DNA from: Actinomadura cremea
Lineage (GTDB): Bacteria > Actinomycetota > Actinomycetes > Streptosporangiales > Streptosporangiaceae
Assembly: GCF_014648495.1 (NCBI RefSeq)
Contig: NZ_BMRF01000007.1
Span: forward strand, 62,001-126,000
Length of the DNA: 64,000 bases
Reading direction: 5' to 3'
Each line of letters opens with the position of its first letter. Position 1 is the first letter of the stretch. The notes below the pieces were generated by a model. The model saw only the letters and a list, made by a program, of their open reading frames with translations, was not told the origin of the DNA and searched no databases. A program made the translations under genes and the position numbers. Positions 24,201 to 31,830 of the stretch are shown piece after piece.

Positions 24201-25118
24201 ATGCAGCGTGGCGATTATCTGCTGTCGCAGTTGGACGTCCTAGAGTCGGAGTCGATTCACATCTTCCGGGAGGTGGCGGCCGAGTTCGAGAAGCCGGTGC
24301 TGCTGTTCTCGGGCGGCAAGGACAGCATCGTGATGCTGCGGCTGGCCGAGAAGGCGTTCTGGCCTGCGCCGATCCCGTTCCCGGTGATGCACGTCGACAC
24401 CGGGCACAACTTCCCCGAAGTGATCGAGTTCCGCGACCGGCGGGTCGTCGAGACCGGCGTCCGGCTGGTGGTCGCGTCGGTGCAGGAGTCGATCGACAAG
24501 GGCCGGGTCGTGGAGGAGAAGGGGCGCCGCGCGTCCCGGAACCGGCTGCAGACGGTGACGCTGCTGGACGCGATCGAGGAGCACGGGTTCGACGCGGCGT
24601 TCGGCGGCGCCCGGCGCGACGAGGAGAAGGCGCGCGCCAAGGAGCGGGTGGTGTCGTTCCGCGACGAGTTCGGCCAGTGGGACCCGAAGAACCAGCGTCC
24701 GGAGCTGTGGAACCTGTTCAACACGCGGATCACGCGCGGTGAGCACGTGCGGGTGTTCCCCCTGTCGAACTGGACCGAGCTCGACATCTGGGACTACGTG
24801 CGGCGCGAGGGCCTGGAGCTCCCGTCGATCTACTTCGCGCACACCCGGCGGGTGTTCGAGCGGGACGGGCTCCTGCTGGACGCGCAGACCGGGTTCGCCA
24901 ACCGGGGCGACGACGAGCCGGAGTTCGACGCGACCGTCCGGTACCGGACGGTCGGCGACGCGTCGTGCACCGGGGCGGTGAAGTCGGCGGCGGAGACCCT
25001 CGACACGGTGATCGAGGAGATCGCGGCGACGCGGATCACCGAGCGGGGGCAGACCCGCGCCGACGACCGGACGAGCGAGGCGGCCATGGAAGACCGCAAG
25101 AAGGAGGGCTACTTCTAA
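24201..25118 (+). CDS. cysD: Sulfate adenylyltransferase subunit 2
   Basis: 305 aa PP-loop ATP pyrophosphatase, the catalytic subunit of the CysDN ATP sulfurylase that makes APS from ATP and sulfate. The PP-loop is LLFSGGKDSIVML (residues 35-47). Other landmarks are MHVDTGHNFPEVIEFRD, AFGGARRDEEKARAKER and FPLSNWTELDIWDYVR. The stop codon overlaps the cysN start (TAATG). No sulfite or APS reductase gene is in the region, so APS/PAPS made here is more likely used for sulfotransfer than for cysteine synthesis. Confidence 0.96.
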   Translation: MQRGDYLLSQLDVLESESIHIFREVAAEFEKPVLLFSGGKDSIVMLRLAEKAFWPAPIPFPVMHVDTGHNFPEVIEFRDRRVVETGVRLVVASVQESIDKGRVVEEKGRRASRNRLQTVTLLDAIEEHGFDAAFGGARRDEEKARAKERVVSFRDEFGQWDPKNQRPELWNLFNTRITRGEHVRVFPLSNWTELDIWDYVRREGLELPSIYFAHTRRVFERDGLLLDAQTGFANRGDDEPEFDATVRYRTVGDASCTGAVKSAAETLDTVIEEIAATRITERGQTRADDRTSEAAMEDRKKEGYF

Positions 25119-26443
25119 TGGCCACCGCGTCATCTGAGAACCCGCTGACCCCGGAGCAGGCCCAGGCGGCCGGGAAGCCGATGGACATCCTGCGGTTCGC
25201 GACCGCCGGGAGCGTCGACGACGGCAAGTCCACGCTGATCGGCCGGCTGCTGTTCGACTCCAAGTCGATCTTCGAGGACCAGCTGGAGTCCGTCGAGAAG
25301 ACCAGCGCGGACCGCGGCGAGGAGTACACGAACCTGGCGCTGCTGACCGACGGCCTGCGGGCCGAGCGGGAGCAGGGCATCACGATCGACGTGGCGTACC
25401 GCTACTTCGCGACGCCGCGCCGCAAGTTCATCATCGCCGACACCCCCGGGCACATCCAGTACACCCGGAACATGGTGACGGGGGCGTCCACCTCCGACCT
25501 GGCGATCATCCTGGTGGACGCCCGCAAGGGGATCCTGGAGCAGTCGCGGCGGCACGCGTTCCTCGCGACGCTGCTGCAGGTCCCGCACCTGGTGGTGGCG
25601 GTCAACAAGATGGACCTGGTCGACTACGACCGGGCGACCTACGAGCGCATCGTGGACGAGTTCACCGCGTTCGCCTCCAAGCTGGACGTCACCGACCTGA
25701 CGTTCGTGCCCATCTCGGCTCTGCACGGCGACAACGTCGTGGAGCGCAGCGTCAACATGCCCTGGTACGAGGGGTCGTCGCTGCTGCACACCCTGGAGCA
25801 CGTCCACATCGCGTCCGACCGCAACCTGATCGACGTGCGGTTCCCGGTGCAGTACGTGATCCGCCCGCACGCCTCCACCGACCCCGAACTGCACGACTAC
25901 CGGGGCTACGCGGGGCAGGTCGCGGGCGGCGTCCTCAAGCCGGGCGACGAGGTGGTGCACCTGCCGTCCGGGCTGACCACGACGATCACGCAGATCGACG
26001 GGCCGCGCGGGCCGGTCGAGGAGGCGTACGCGCCGATGTCGGTGACGCTGCGGCTGGCCGACGACATCGACATCTCCCGCGGCGACATGATCGCCCGGCC
26101 GAACAACCGGCCGGAGGTCGCGCAGGACATCGACGCGATGGTCTGCTGGATGACCCCGGACCGCACCCTCACCCCGCGGTCCCGGCTGGTCGTCAAGCAC
26201 ACCACCCGCACCGCGAAGGCCATGGTCAAGGACCTGCACTACCGGCTGGACGTCAACACCCTGCACCGCGACGACCAGGCCGACGGCCTCGCGCTGAACG
26301 AGATCGGCCGGATCAGCCTGCGGGTGACGCAGCCGCTGTTCGTGGACGACTACACCCGCAACCGGCTGACCGGCGGGTTCATCCTCGTCGACGAGGCCAC
26401 GAACAACACCGTCGGCGCCGGAATGATCATCGGCACACGCTGA
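25118..26443 (+). CDS. cysN: Sulfate adenylyltransferase subunit 1 (GTPase)
   Basis: 441 aa EF-Tu-like GTPase that drives ATP sulfurylation by GTP hydrolysis. It has G1 GSVDDGKST (31-39), G3 DTPGHIQYTRNM, G4 NKMDLVDYD and two C-terminal beta-barrel domains. Unlike CysNC fusions it ends without an APS kinase domain; that activity is encoded separately at 48.9 kb. The ATG shares its A with the cysD stop, so the two are translationally coupled. Confidence 0.96.
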   Translation: MATASSENPLTPEQAQAAGKPMDILRFATAGSVDDGKSTLIGRLLFDSKSIFEDQLESVEKTSADRGEEYTNLALLTDGLRAEREQGITIDVAYRYFATPRRKFIIADTPGHIQYTRNMVTGASTSDLAIILVDARKGILEQSRRHAFLATLLQVPHLVVAVNKMDLVDYDRATYERIVDEFTAFASKLDVTDLTFVPISALHGDNVVERSVNMPWYEGSSLLHTLEHVHIASDRNLIDVRFPVQYVIRPHASTDPELHDYRGYAGQVAGGVLKPGDEVVHLPSGLTTTITQIDGPRGPVEEAYAPMSVTLRLADDIDISRGDMIARPNNRPEVAQDIDAMVCWMTPDRTLTPRSRLVVKHTTRTAKAMVKDLHYRLDVNTLHRDDQADGLALNEIGRISLRVTQPLFVDDYTRNRLTGGFILVDEATNNTVGAGMIIGTR

Positions 26444-26461
26444 CCCCCGCACGGTGACCCG

Positions 26462-26490
26462 CGGGACCGGACGTCGTCCGTCCGGTCCCG
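26462..26490 (+). terminator. Hairpin terminator after cysN
   Basis: A 12-bp stem (CGGGACCGGACG against CGTCCGGTCCCG) with a 5-base loop, 18 bp after the stop. It probably ends the cysQ-cysD-cysN transcript. Confidence 0.7.
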
Positions 26491-26536
26491 GGGCGGTCGC
26501 CGGTCCCCCCACGACTCAACCCAAGGCAGGTCCTCG

Positions 26537-27445
26537 ATGCCCCCATCCGTCGGAGTGGTGCTTCCCACGCACAACCGGCCGGAGCTGCTGCGCCGCGCGC
26601 TGGAGTCGGTGCTCGCGCAGGACTACGACGGGGAGCTGCGGGCCGTCGTCGTGTTCGACCGCGCCGAACCGGACCGGAGCCTCGCGGGGGAGCGCGTCGA
26701 GGTCATCGCCAACACGCGCGAGCCGGGCCTGGCGGGCGCCCGCAACAGCGGCATCCTGCATCTGGACACCGACCTCGTCGCGTTCTGCGACGACGACGAC
26801 CAGTGGCTCCCGGGCAAGCTCGCCGCGCAGGTCGCGGCGCTGGAGACGGCGCTGAAGGACGAGCCCGACGCGGTGCTGTGCAGCTCGGGCATCCTGGTCG
26901 ACTTCGACGGCCGGGAGCTGCCGCGGCTCGCCGGGACCGACCGCGTCACCTACGACGCCCTCATCCGCGACCGGATGATGAGCGTGCACTCGTCCACGTA
27001 CGTGGCGCGCCGCGAACCGCTGATCGAGATCGGCATGGTGGACGAGTCGATCCCCGGCAGCCAGGGCGAGGACTGGGACCTCGCGCTGCGCGCCGCGCGC
27101 CGCTCCCCGGTCGTGAACGTGGACGTCCCGTACGTCCGGGTCCTGTGGGGGCTGACGTCGTACTACGCGCAGGCGTGGGAGACGAAGGTCGCGGCGCTCG
27201 AGTGGTTCCTGGAGCGGTACCCCGAGATCGGCGAGGTGTCGGGCGCGGCCGGACGGGTGTACGGGCAGCTCGCGTTCGGGTGCGCCACCGTGGGGCGGCG
27301 CAAGGACGCGCTGCGCTGGTCGGCGCGCGCGCTGAAGGCCAACCCTGCGGAGCGGCGGATCCCGTTCGCGCTCGCCGTCGCGTCCGGAGCGGTGTCGGGC
27401 AAGCGGGTGCTGCTGGCGCTGCACGCGCGCGGGAGAGGCATCTGA
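26537..27445 (+). CDS. Glycosyltransferase family 2
   Basis: 302 aa cytoplasmic GT-A fold enzyme. It starts with VGVVLPTHNRPELLRRALES, has the nucleotide-sugar region PGLAGARNSGILHL, the metal-binding DxD-like CDDDDQW near residue 83 and the acceptor-side motif GEDWDLALRA (ED near 178). The C-terminal ~60 residues are helical. It probably adds one sugar to the lipid-linked unit started by the WbaP-type enzyme. The sugar is not predictable. Confidence 0.88.
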   Translation: MPPSVGVVLPTHNRPELLRRALESVLAQDYDGELRAVVVFDRAEPDRSLAGERVEVIANTREPGLAGARNSGILHLDTDLVAFCDDDDQWLPGKLAAQVAALETALKDEPDAVLCSSGILVDFDGRELPRLAGTDRVTYDALIRDRMMSVHSSTYVARREPLIEIGMVDESIPGSQGEDWDLALRAARRSPVVNVDVPYVRVLWGLTSYYAQAWETKVAALEWFLERYPEIGEVSGAAGRVYGQLAFGCATVGRRKDALRWSARALKANPAERRIPFALAVASGAVSGKRVLLALHARGRGI

Positions 27446-27552
27446 GCGCCGCGCGACCTGCGCGATTCGTGCCCGGCACGTCCGGGCGAACTGTACGGTG
27501 ATGGGCACGTCGCCGGTATTCCGGTGACAGAGCAGGCTTTCGGTGAGGTGGC

Positions 27553-28506
27553 ATGGCAGAGGACGCCCCGGTTCGGGTGCTGTTCATCGGGGCCCTCGGG
27601 CGCAGCGGAACCACGCTGGTCGAGCGCCTCCTCGGTGAGCTCCCCGGGACCGCGTCGCTCGGCGAGGTCGTGCACCTGTGGGAGCGCGGCGTCGGCGCGG
27701 GCGAGAAGTGCGGGTGCGGGGTTCCGTTCCCGGAATGCCCGTTCTGGGGGAAGGTCGGCGAGCTGGCCTTCGGCGGCTGGGACGCCTTCGACCTGGCGGA
27801 GTTCCGCCGGGTCAAGGATCCCGTGGACCGCACCCGGCACATCCCGGCGCTGTCGCGCGGCGAGGTCCCCGACGATCTGCGCGAGCCGCTCGCGGCGTAC
27901 GTCCGGTACTACGAGCGGCTGTACGACGCGGTCCGGCAGGTGAGCGGCGCGCGGCTGCTCATCGACTCCAGCAAGCACGCCTCGCTGGCGTTCTGCCTGC
28001 GGTCGGCCGCCGCCGCCGGACGGCTCGACCTGCGGGTCGCGCACGTCCTGCGCGACAGCCGGGGCGTGGCGCAGTCCTGGTCCAAGGAGATCCGCCGCCC
28101 CGAGGCGACCGAGGCGAGCCCCGAGCAGTACATGGCGCGCTGGTCGCCGCACAAGGTGGCGATGCACTGGAACGCCGCCAACGGGGCGTTCGCGCTGCTC
28201 GGACGCCGCGGCGTCCCGGTGCGGACGGTCCGCTACGAGGAGTTCCTCGCCGACCCGCGCGGAACGCTGCGCGGCATCGCCGAGTTCGCCGGGCTGCCGG
28301 TGGCGGACGGCGACCTGGCCTTCCTCCAGGACGACCACGCGACGCTGTCGGCGAACCACACCGCGTCGGGCAACCCGATGCGCTTCACGACGGGACGGGT
28401 CGAGCTGCGCCGCGACGACGCGTGGCGCGAGACGATGCCGCCCGCGCGGCGCCGTGCCGTCACCGCCCTGACCCTGCCGCTGCTGCGGCACTACGGATAT
28501 GTCTGA
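27553..28506 (+). CDS. PAPS-dependent sulfotransferase 1
   Basis: 317 aa. The 5'-phosphosulfate loop is IGALGRSGTTLVERLL (residues 12-27) and the 3'-phosphate site is RVAHVLRDSRGVAQSW near residue 165. A small cysteine-containing segment CGCGVPFPECPFW follows the PSB loop, as seen in a subset of bacterial polysaccharide sulfotransferases. It transfers sulfate from PAPS to a hydroxyl, probably on a sugar. It stands after the PAPS genes and a glycosyltransferase, which supports sulfation of the glycan. A second sulfotransferase is encoded at 37.3 kb. Confidence 0.88.
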   Translation: MAEDAPVRVLFIGALGRSGTTLVERLLGELPGTASLGEVVHLWERGVGAGEKCGCGVPFPECPFWGKVGELAFGGWDAFDLAEFRRVKDPVDRTRHIPALSRGEVPDDLREPLAAYVRYYERLYDAVRQVSGARLLIDSSKHASLAFCLRSAAAAGRLDLRVAHVLRDSRGVAQSWSKEIRRPEATEASPEQYMARWSPHKVAMHWNAANGAFALLGRRGVPVRTVRYEEFLADPRGTLRGIAEFAGLPVADGDLAFLQDDHATLSANHTASGNPMRFTTGRVELRRDDAWRETMPPARRRAVTALTLPLLRHYGYV

Positions 28507-28552
28507 CCGAACCCCCCTCCCATCCCCCCGAGCCGCTGCGAGGAGCCGTCCC

Positions 28553-29476
28553 GTGCGCGTACGACAGCCCGCAGGCCGCCGCCTGTCCCTCGTCCTGCCC
28601 GCGGCCGCCGCGGCGGCGCTGCTGGCGCCGCCCGCCGCCGCCCACGCCGACACCGACCTGACCACCGTGGTCGACTCGGTGGCGGAGGCCGGCTACTACG
28701 TGGACTCCGACGCCAAGTACTTCCAGTCCGACGGCGCGCTGGACCTGCTGCGCGACAACAAGGCGCAGCACTCCCCGGTGTTCGTCGCCGTGCTGCCGGA
28801 GGGCGAGTCGCCGGACACCGTCCTGAACGGCCTCGTCCAGGGCGTGGGCCGCAAGGGCACCTACGCGGTGATCAGCGGCCAGACCCTGCGGATCAGGTCG
28901 ACCGCGCTGCCGCAGTCGCAGGTGAAGACGGCCTACGACAAGGCGACCTCGGCGAACGCCTCCCGCCCCGACAAGGCGCTGATCAGTTTCGTGAAGCTGC
29001 TCCCGGCGGCGGCGGACATGCCGCCCGAGAGCAAGGCGAAGAAGATCGAGGAGAAGGCCGCGCAGCCGCCCCTCTCCGAGACGAAGGTGGGCGAGGACAA
29101 GGCACAGGCCAGCGAGCAGGCCGAGGCCGTGCAGAACCGGTCGGCGCAGGAGGCGACGGACGAGGGCGGCTTCCCCGTCCTGCCCGTCGCGGGCGGCGTG
29201 GTGCTGGTGCTGCTCGCGGGCGGCGGTTTCCTCCTGTGGAAGCGCCGCGGCGCCGCCCCCGCCCCGGCCGGGGCGGGCGCGGCGGGACGTCCCGGCGGTT
29301 CACCCGCTCCAGGGACCGGCCCCGCCGGGCCCGGAACCCCCGGCGCTCCCGGTGCCCCCGGTCCCGGTGCCCCCGGAACCGGTCCGGCGGCGGGAGGACC
29401 GCAGCAGCAGCCACCCGCCGGCCCCCAGGACGGCCAGCACCCCGGCGGCCCCCAGAGCGGCCAGGACCGGCCCTAG
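28553..29476 (+). CDS. Secreted single-span membrane protein (Rv1476-like), Gly/Pro-rich tail
   Basis: 307 aa from the GTG at 28553, which has GAGGAG seven bases upstream; an ATG at 28499 overlapping the sulfotransferase stop is less likely. The signal peptide runs to about PAAAHAD (residue 33). A ~110-residue domain follows (TDLTTVVDSVAEAGYYVD, PVFVAVLPEGE), resembling actinobacterial Rv1476-family proteins. After a charged linker comes one transmembrane span (PVAGGVVLVLLAGGGFLLW), then a cytoplasmic tail of GTGPAGPGTPGAPGAPG-type repeats. The last 177 bp are antisense to the next gene's 3' end. Function unknown. Confidence 0.75.
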   Translation: MRVRQPAGRRLSLVLPAAAAAALLAPPAAAHADTDLTTVVDSVAEAGYYVDSDAKYFQSDGALDLLRDNKAQHSPVFVAVLPEGESPDTVLNGLVQGVGRKGTYAVISGQTLRIRSTALPQSQVKTAYDKATSANASRPDKALISFVKLLPAAADMPPESKAKKIEEKAAQPPLSETKVGEDKAQASEQAEAVQNRSAQEATDEGGFPVLPVAGGVVLVLLAGGGFLLWKRRGAAPAPAGAGAAGRPGGSPAPGTGPAGPGTPGAPGAPGPGAPGTGPAAGGPQQQPPAGPQDGQHPGGPQSGQDRP

Positions 29477-30517
29477 CGTGTCGCCGCGGGCGTCCTCCTC
29501 CCGGCAGTCGGGCGGGCAGGGGACGCTCGCGGCGAACACGGGCGCGGCGGCCATCGCCCGCCAGGCGCCCAGGGACGCCTCGGAGCTGCGGTAGTCCCAC
29601 GCGCAGGTCGGGCCCTCGGGCCGTCCGTGCCGGGCGTCCCAGTGCAGCAGCGCCGTGTACCGGCGGTACTCCGGCCGCTGGAAGAGCGCGGTCGCGTCGG
29701 CCAGCCACCGCGCCTTGCGGCCCGGGTCGGCCGGGTCCTCGACCGTTCCCGTCTCGAGGACCATCAGCTCCTCGCCGGGGTGCTTGTCCCCGAACCGCCG
29801 GTGCCGCTCGAGCAGCTCAGCGAGCGACCGCCAGCCCTCGTCGCGCCCCCGGCAGGTGAACCAGTTGTAGGCGTCCACGCCGATCGCGTCGACGTGGTCG
29901 TCGCCGGGGTAGTAGCGGGACGCGTCGCGGCCGAACGCGGCGTCGGTCAGCGTCCACACGTGCCGGACGTTGCGCGCGCCCTCCTGCCGGAACGTCGTCA
30001 CCACGCGCCGCCACGCGTCCACGTAGTCGCGGGGGCGTCCCATTCCGGACGACGCGCTGTTCTCGGGCTCGTGGTTGAAGGTGAACCACACGGTGCCGGG
30101 AAGTTCCTTCAGCGCGCGCGCCTGCCGCCGGATCTCGTCGTCGATGTCGCTTCCGGGAGGTGCCGCAGCGATGTCGGCCCACCGCAGCTTCGAACCGTCC
30201 GGCCGCCGGGCCTTCACCGAGACGAAGAAGACGTGCGAGCGGGCCCGGGACCGGATGAAGTCGTCCACGACCGGCTCGCCCCACCGGCGGAACACGCGGA
30301 CGGCCGCGAGCGGGTGCCCGGTCTCCTCCTCCCGCTCGGCGAGGTCCGACTCCCCGTGCGCGGTGACGCCCAGCAGCATCGGCGCGCGCCCCGCCGCCGC
30401 GGACGCGGCGGGGGAGGGAGCCGCCGCCCGCGCGGGTGCGGTGACCGGCGTGACGGTCCCGGCGCAGAGCGCGGCGCACGCCAGCAGGGCGCCGAGACGG
30501 CGCGGACGGCGTCTCAC
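29300..30517 (-). CDS. GH26-like glycosidase, membrane-anchored (last gene of glycan operon)
   Basis: 405 aa, GTG start overlapping the RCC1 gene stop by 4 bp (GTGA). A signal peptide (~33 aa) is followed by a TIM-barrel with WFTFNHEPENSA (acid/base candidate Glu150), [33 protein letters not shown] and LMVLETGTVEDP (nucleophile candidate Glu255). Both catalytic Glu are present, unlike the paralog at 5.7 kb. A C-terminal transmembrane helix (residues ~345-370) and a Gly/Thr repeat tail end the protein, so the enzyme faces outward on the membrane. Its place in the operon suggests trimming or release of the exported glycan. The 3' end overlaps the convergent gene by 177 bp. Confidence 0.8.
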   Translation of the reverse strand: MRRRPRRLGALLACAALCAGTVTPVTAPARAAAPSPAASAAAGRAPMLLGVTAHGESDLAEREEETGHPLAAVRVFRRWGEPVVDDFIRSRARSHVFFVSVKARRPDGSKLRWADIAAAPPGSDIDDEIRRQARALKELPGTVWFTFNHEPENSASSGMGRPRDYVDAWRRVVTTFRQEGARNVRHVWTLTDAAFGRDASRYYPGDDHVDAIGVDAYNWFTCRGRDEGWRSLAELLERHRRFGDKHPGEELMVLETGTVEDPADPGRKARWLADATALFQRPEYRRYTALLHWDARHGRPEGPTCAWDYRSSEASLGAWRAMAAAPVFAASVPCPPDCREEDARGDTLGPVLAALGAAGVLAVLGAGGWLLLRSSRRRTGSGGTGTGGTGSAGGSGPGGAGPWSG

Positions 30518-31830
30518 CGGGAGTCTCGCGGCTGCATGAGGACGAGCAGGTGGTGGCCGCCAGCGGCGGCGCCGAGGAACGCTCCGGCGCGGGCGCCCTG
30601 CGCGAGGATGATCGGCCCGGGACGGGCGCGCGGCAGCCGGCTGCCCGCGCCGAGCTGCCCCTTGCCGTCGGCGCCCCAGGTGAGCGCGCTGCCGCCGGCC
30701 AGCAGCGCCACCCCGAACCCGTCACCGGCCTCGACGCCGGTGACGCCGCGCAGCGTCGGCGTGTAGGAGCCCTTCACGGGGACGGGCCGCGCGGACGGCC
30801 TGGTGCCGCCGGTGCCGAGCTGCCCGTTGCCGTTCGAGCCCCAGGCCACGAGCGTCCCGTCCTTCAGCAGCGCGTAGTTGTGCTTGCCGCCCGCGGCGAT
30901 CGCGGTGGCGTCGCGCAGCGGCGCGCCGCCGGACACGCCCGCGACCGGGCCGGGCGTCCAGCGTCCCCGGGTGGTGCCGTCGCCGAGCTGGCCCCGGTCG
31001 TTCTTGCCCCAGGACAGGACGCGCCCGTCCTTCAGCCGGGCGATGGCGTGCTTGCTCCCGGCGGCGACCTCGACGACCCCGGTGAGCTCCCCCCGCCCCC
31101 CGGCGCCGCTGACGGGCGCGGGGAGGGGGCGGGAGGCCACCCCGGCGACGCCGAGGATCCCGGCGAGGTTGCCGCCCCACGACAGGACGCGGCCGTCCCG
31201 CAGCGCGACGAGGCACGCCTGGTCGCCCGCCGCGATCGCGGCGACGCCGGTGAGCGGTCCCTCGCCGGCCGGGGCGCGGACGGTCGTCGGGTGGGCGGGG
31301 GAGGAACCGGGCCCGATGCCGCGCTGGCCGCTGCCGCTCGCGCCCCACGTCACGACCTGCCCGTTGGCGAGCAGCGCGACCGACAGGTTGCCCGCGGCCG
31401 CGATGCCGGTGGCGCCGCGCAGCTCGCCCGTGCGGCCGTCCGGGGCGTGCACCGGGACGGGGACGGCGCTGGGCTTGCTCGTGCCGTCGCCGAGCTGCCC
31501 GTTGCTGTTGGAGCCCCAGGCGAGGACGCGCCCGTCGGCCAGCAGGGCGAGCGAGTGCCGCTCCCCGGCCGCGAGGGCCTTGACGCCGGTCAGCGTGCCC
31601 CGGCCGCCCGGGGCGCGGACGGGCCCGAGGGCGACGTCGAACCCGTCGGCCTTGCGGCCGAGCTGGCCGAAGTTGTCGAGGCCGACGCTCCACACCTCCC
31701 CGGCCGTCGCGGCGGGCGCGGTGGGGCGGGGGTCGTCGGCGGTGGCGGGCGCGCCGCCGCAGCCCGCGGTGAGGGCGAGGCACAGCGCACCGGCCGCGGT
31801 CGGCGCCGCGGCCGTCCGGACGGGCCTCAC
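30514..31830 (-). CDS. RCC1-repeat lipoprotein
   Basis: 438 aa. The lipobox LTAGC places the lipidated Cys at residue 24. The rest is about seven RCC1-type repeats, each with the pattern 'AxGxxHxxALxxDGxVxxWGxNxxGQLGxG' (for example LAAGERHSLALLADGRVLAWG and GSNSNGQLGDGT). They should form one seven-bladed beta-propeller outside the cell. RCC1 propellers bind proteins or DNA in eukaryotes; bacterial secreted versions have no settled role. It is coupled by 4-bp overlaps to the flippase before it and the GH26-like gene after it, so it may act as a cell-surface scaffold or glycan receptor. Confidence 0.88.
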   Translation of the reverse strand: MRPVRTAAAPTAAGALCLALTAGCGGAPATADDPRPTAPAATAGEVWSVGLDNFGQLGRKADGFDVALGPVRAPGGRGTLTGVKALAAGERHSLALLADGRVLAWGSNSNGQLGDGTSKPSAVPVPVHAPDGRTGELRGATGIAAAGNLSVALLANGQVVTWGASGSGQRGIGPGSSPAHPTTVRAPAGEGPLTGVAAIAAGDQACLVALRDGRVLSWGGNLAGILGVAGVASRPLPAPVSGAGGRGELTGVVEVAAGSKHAIARLKDGRVLSWGKNDRGQLGDGTTRGRWTPGPVAGVSGGAPLRDATAIAAGGKHNYALLKDGTLVAWGSNGNGQLGTGGTRPSARPVPVKGSYTPTLRGVTGVEAGDGFGVALLAGGSALTWGADGKGQLGAGSRLPRARPGPIILAQGARAGAFLGAAAGGHHLLVLMQPRDSR

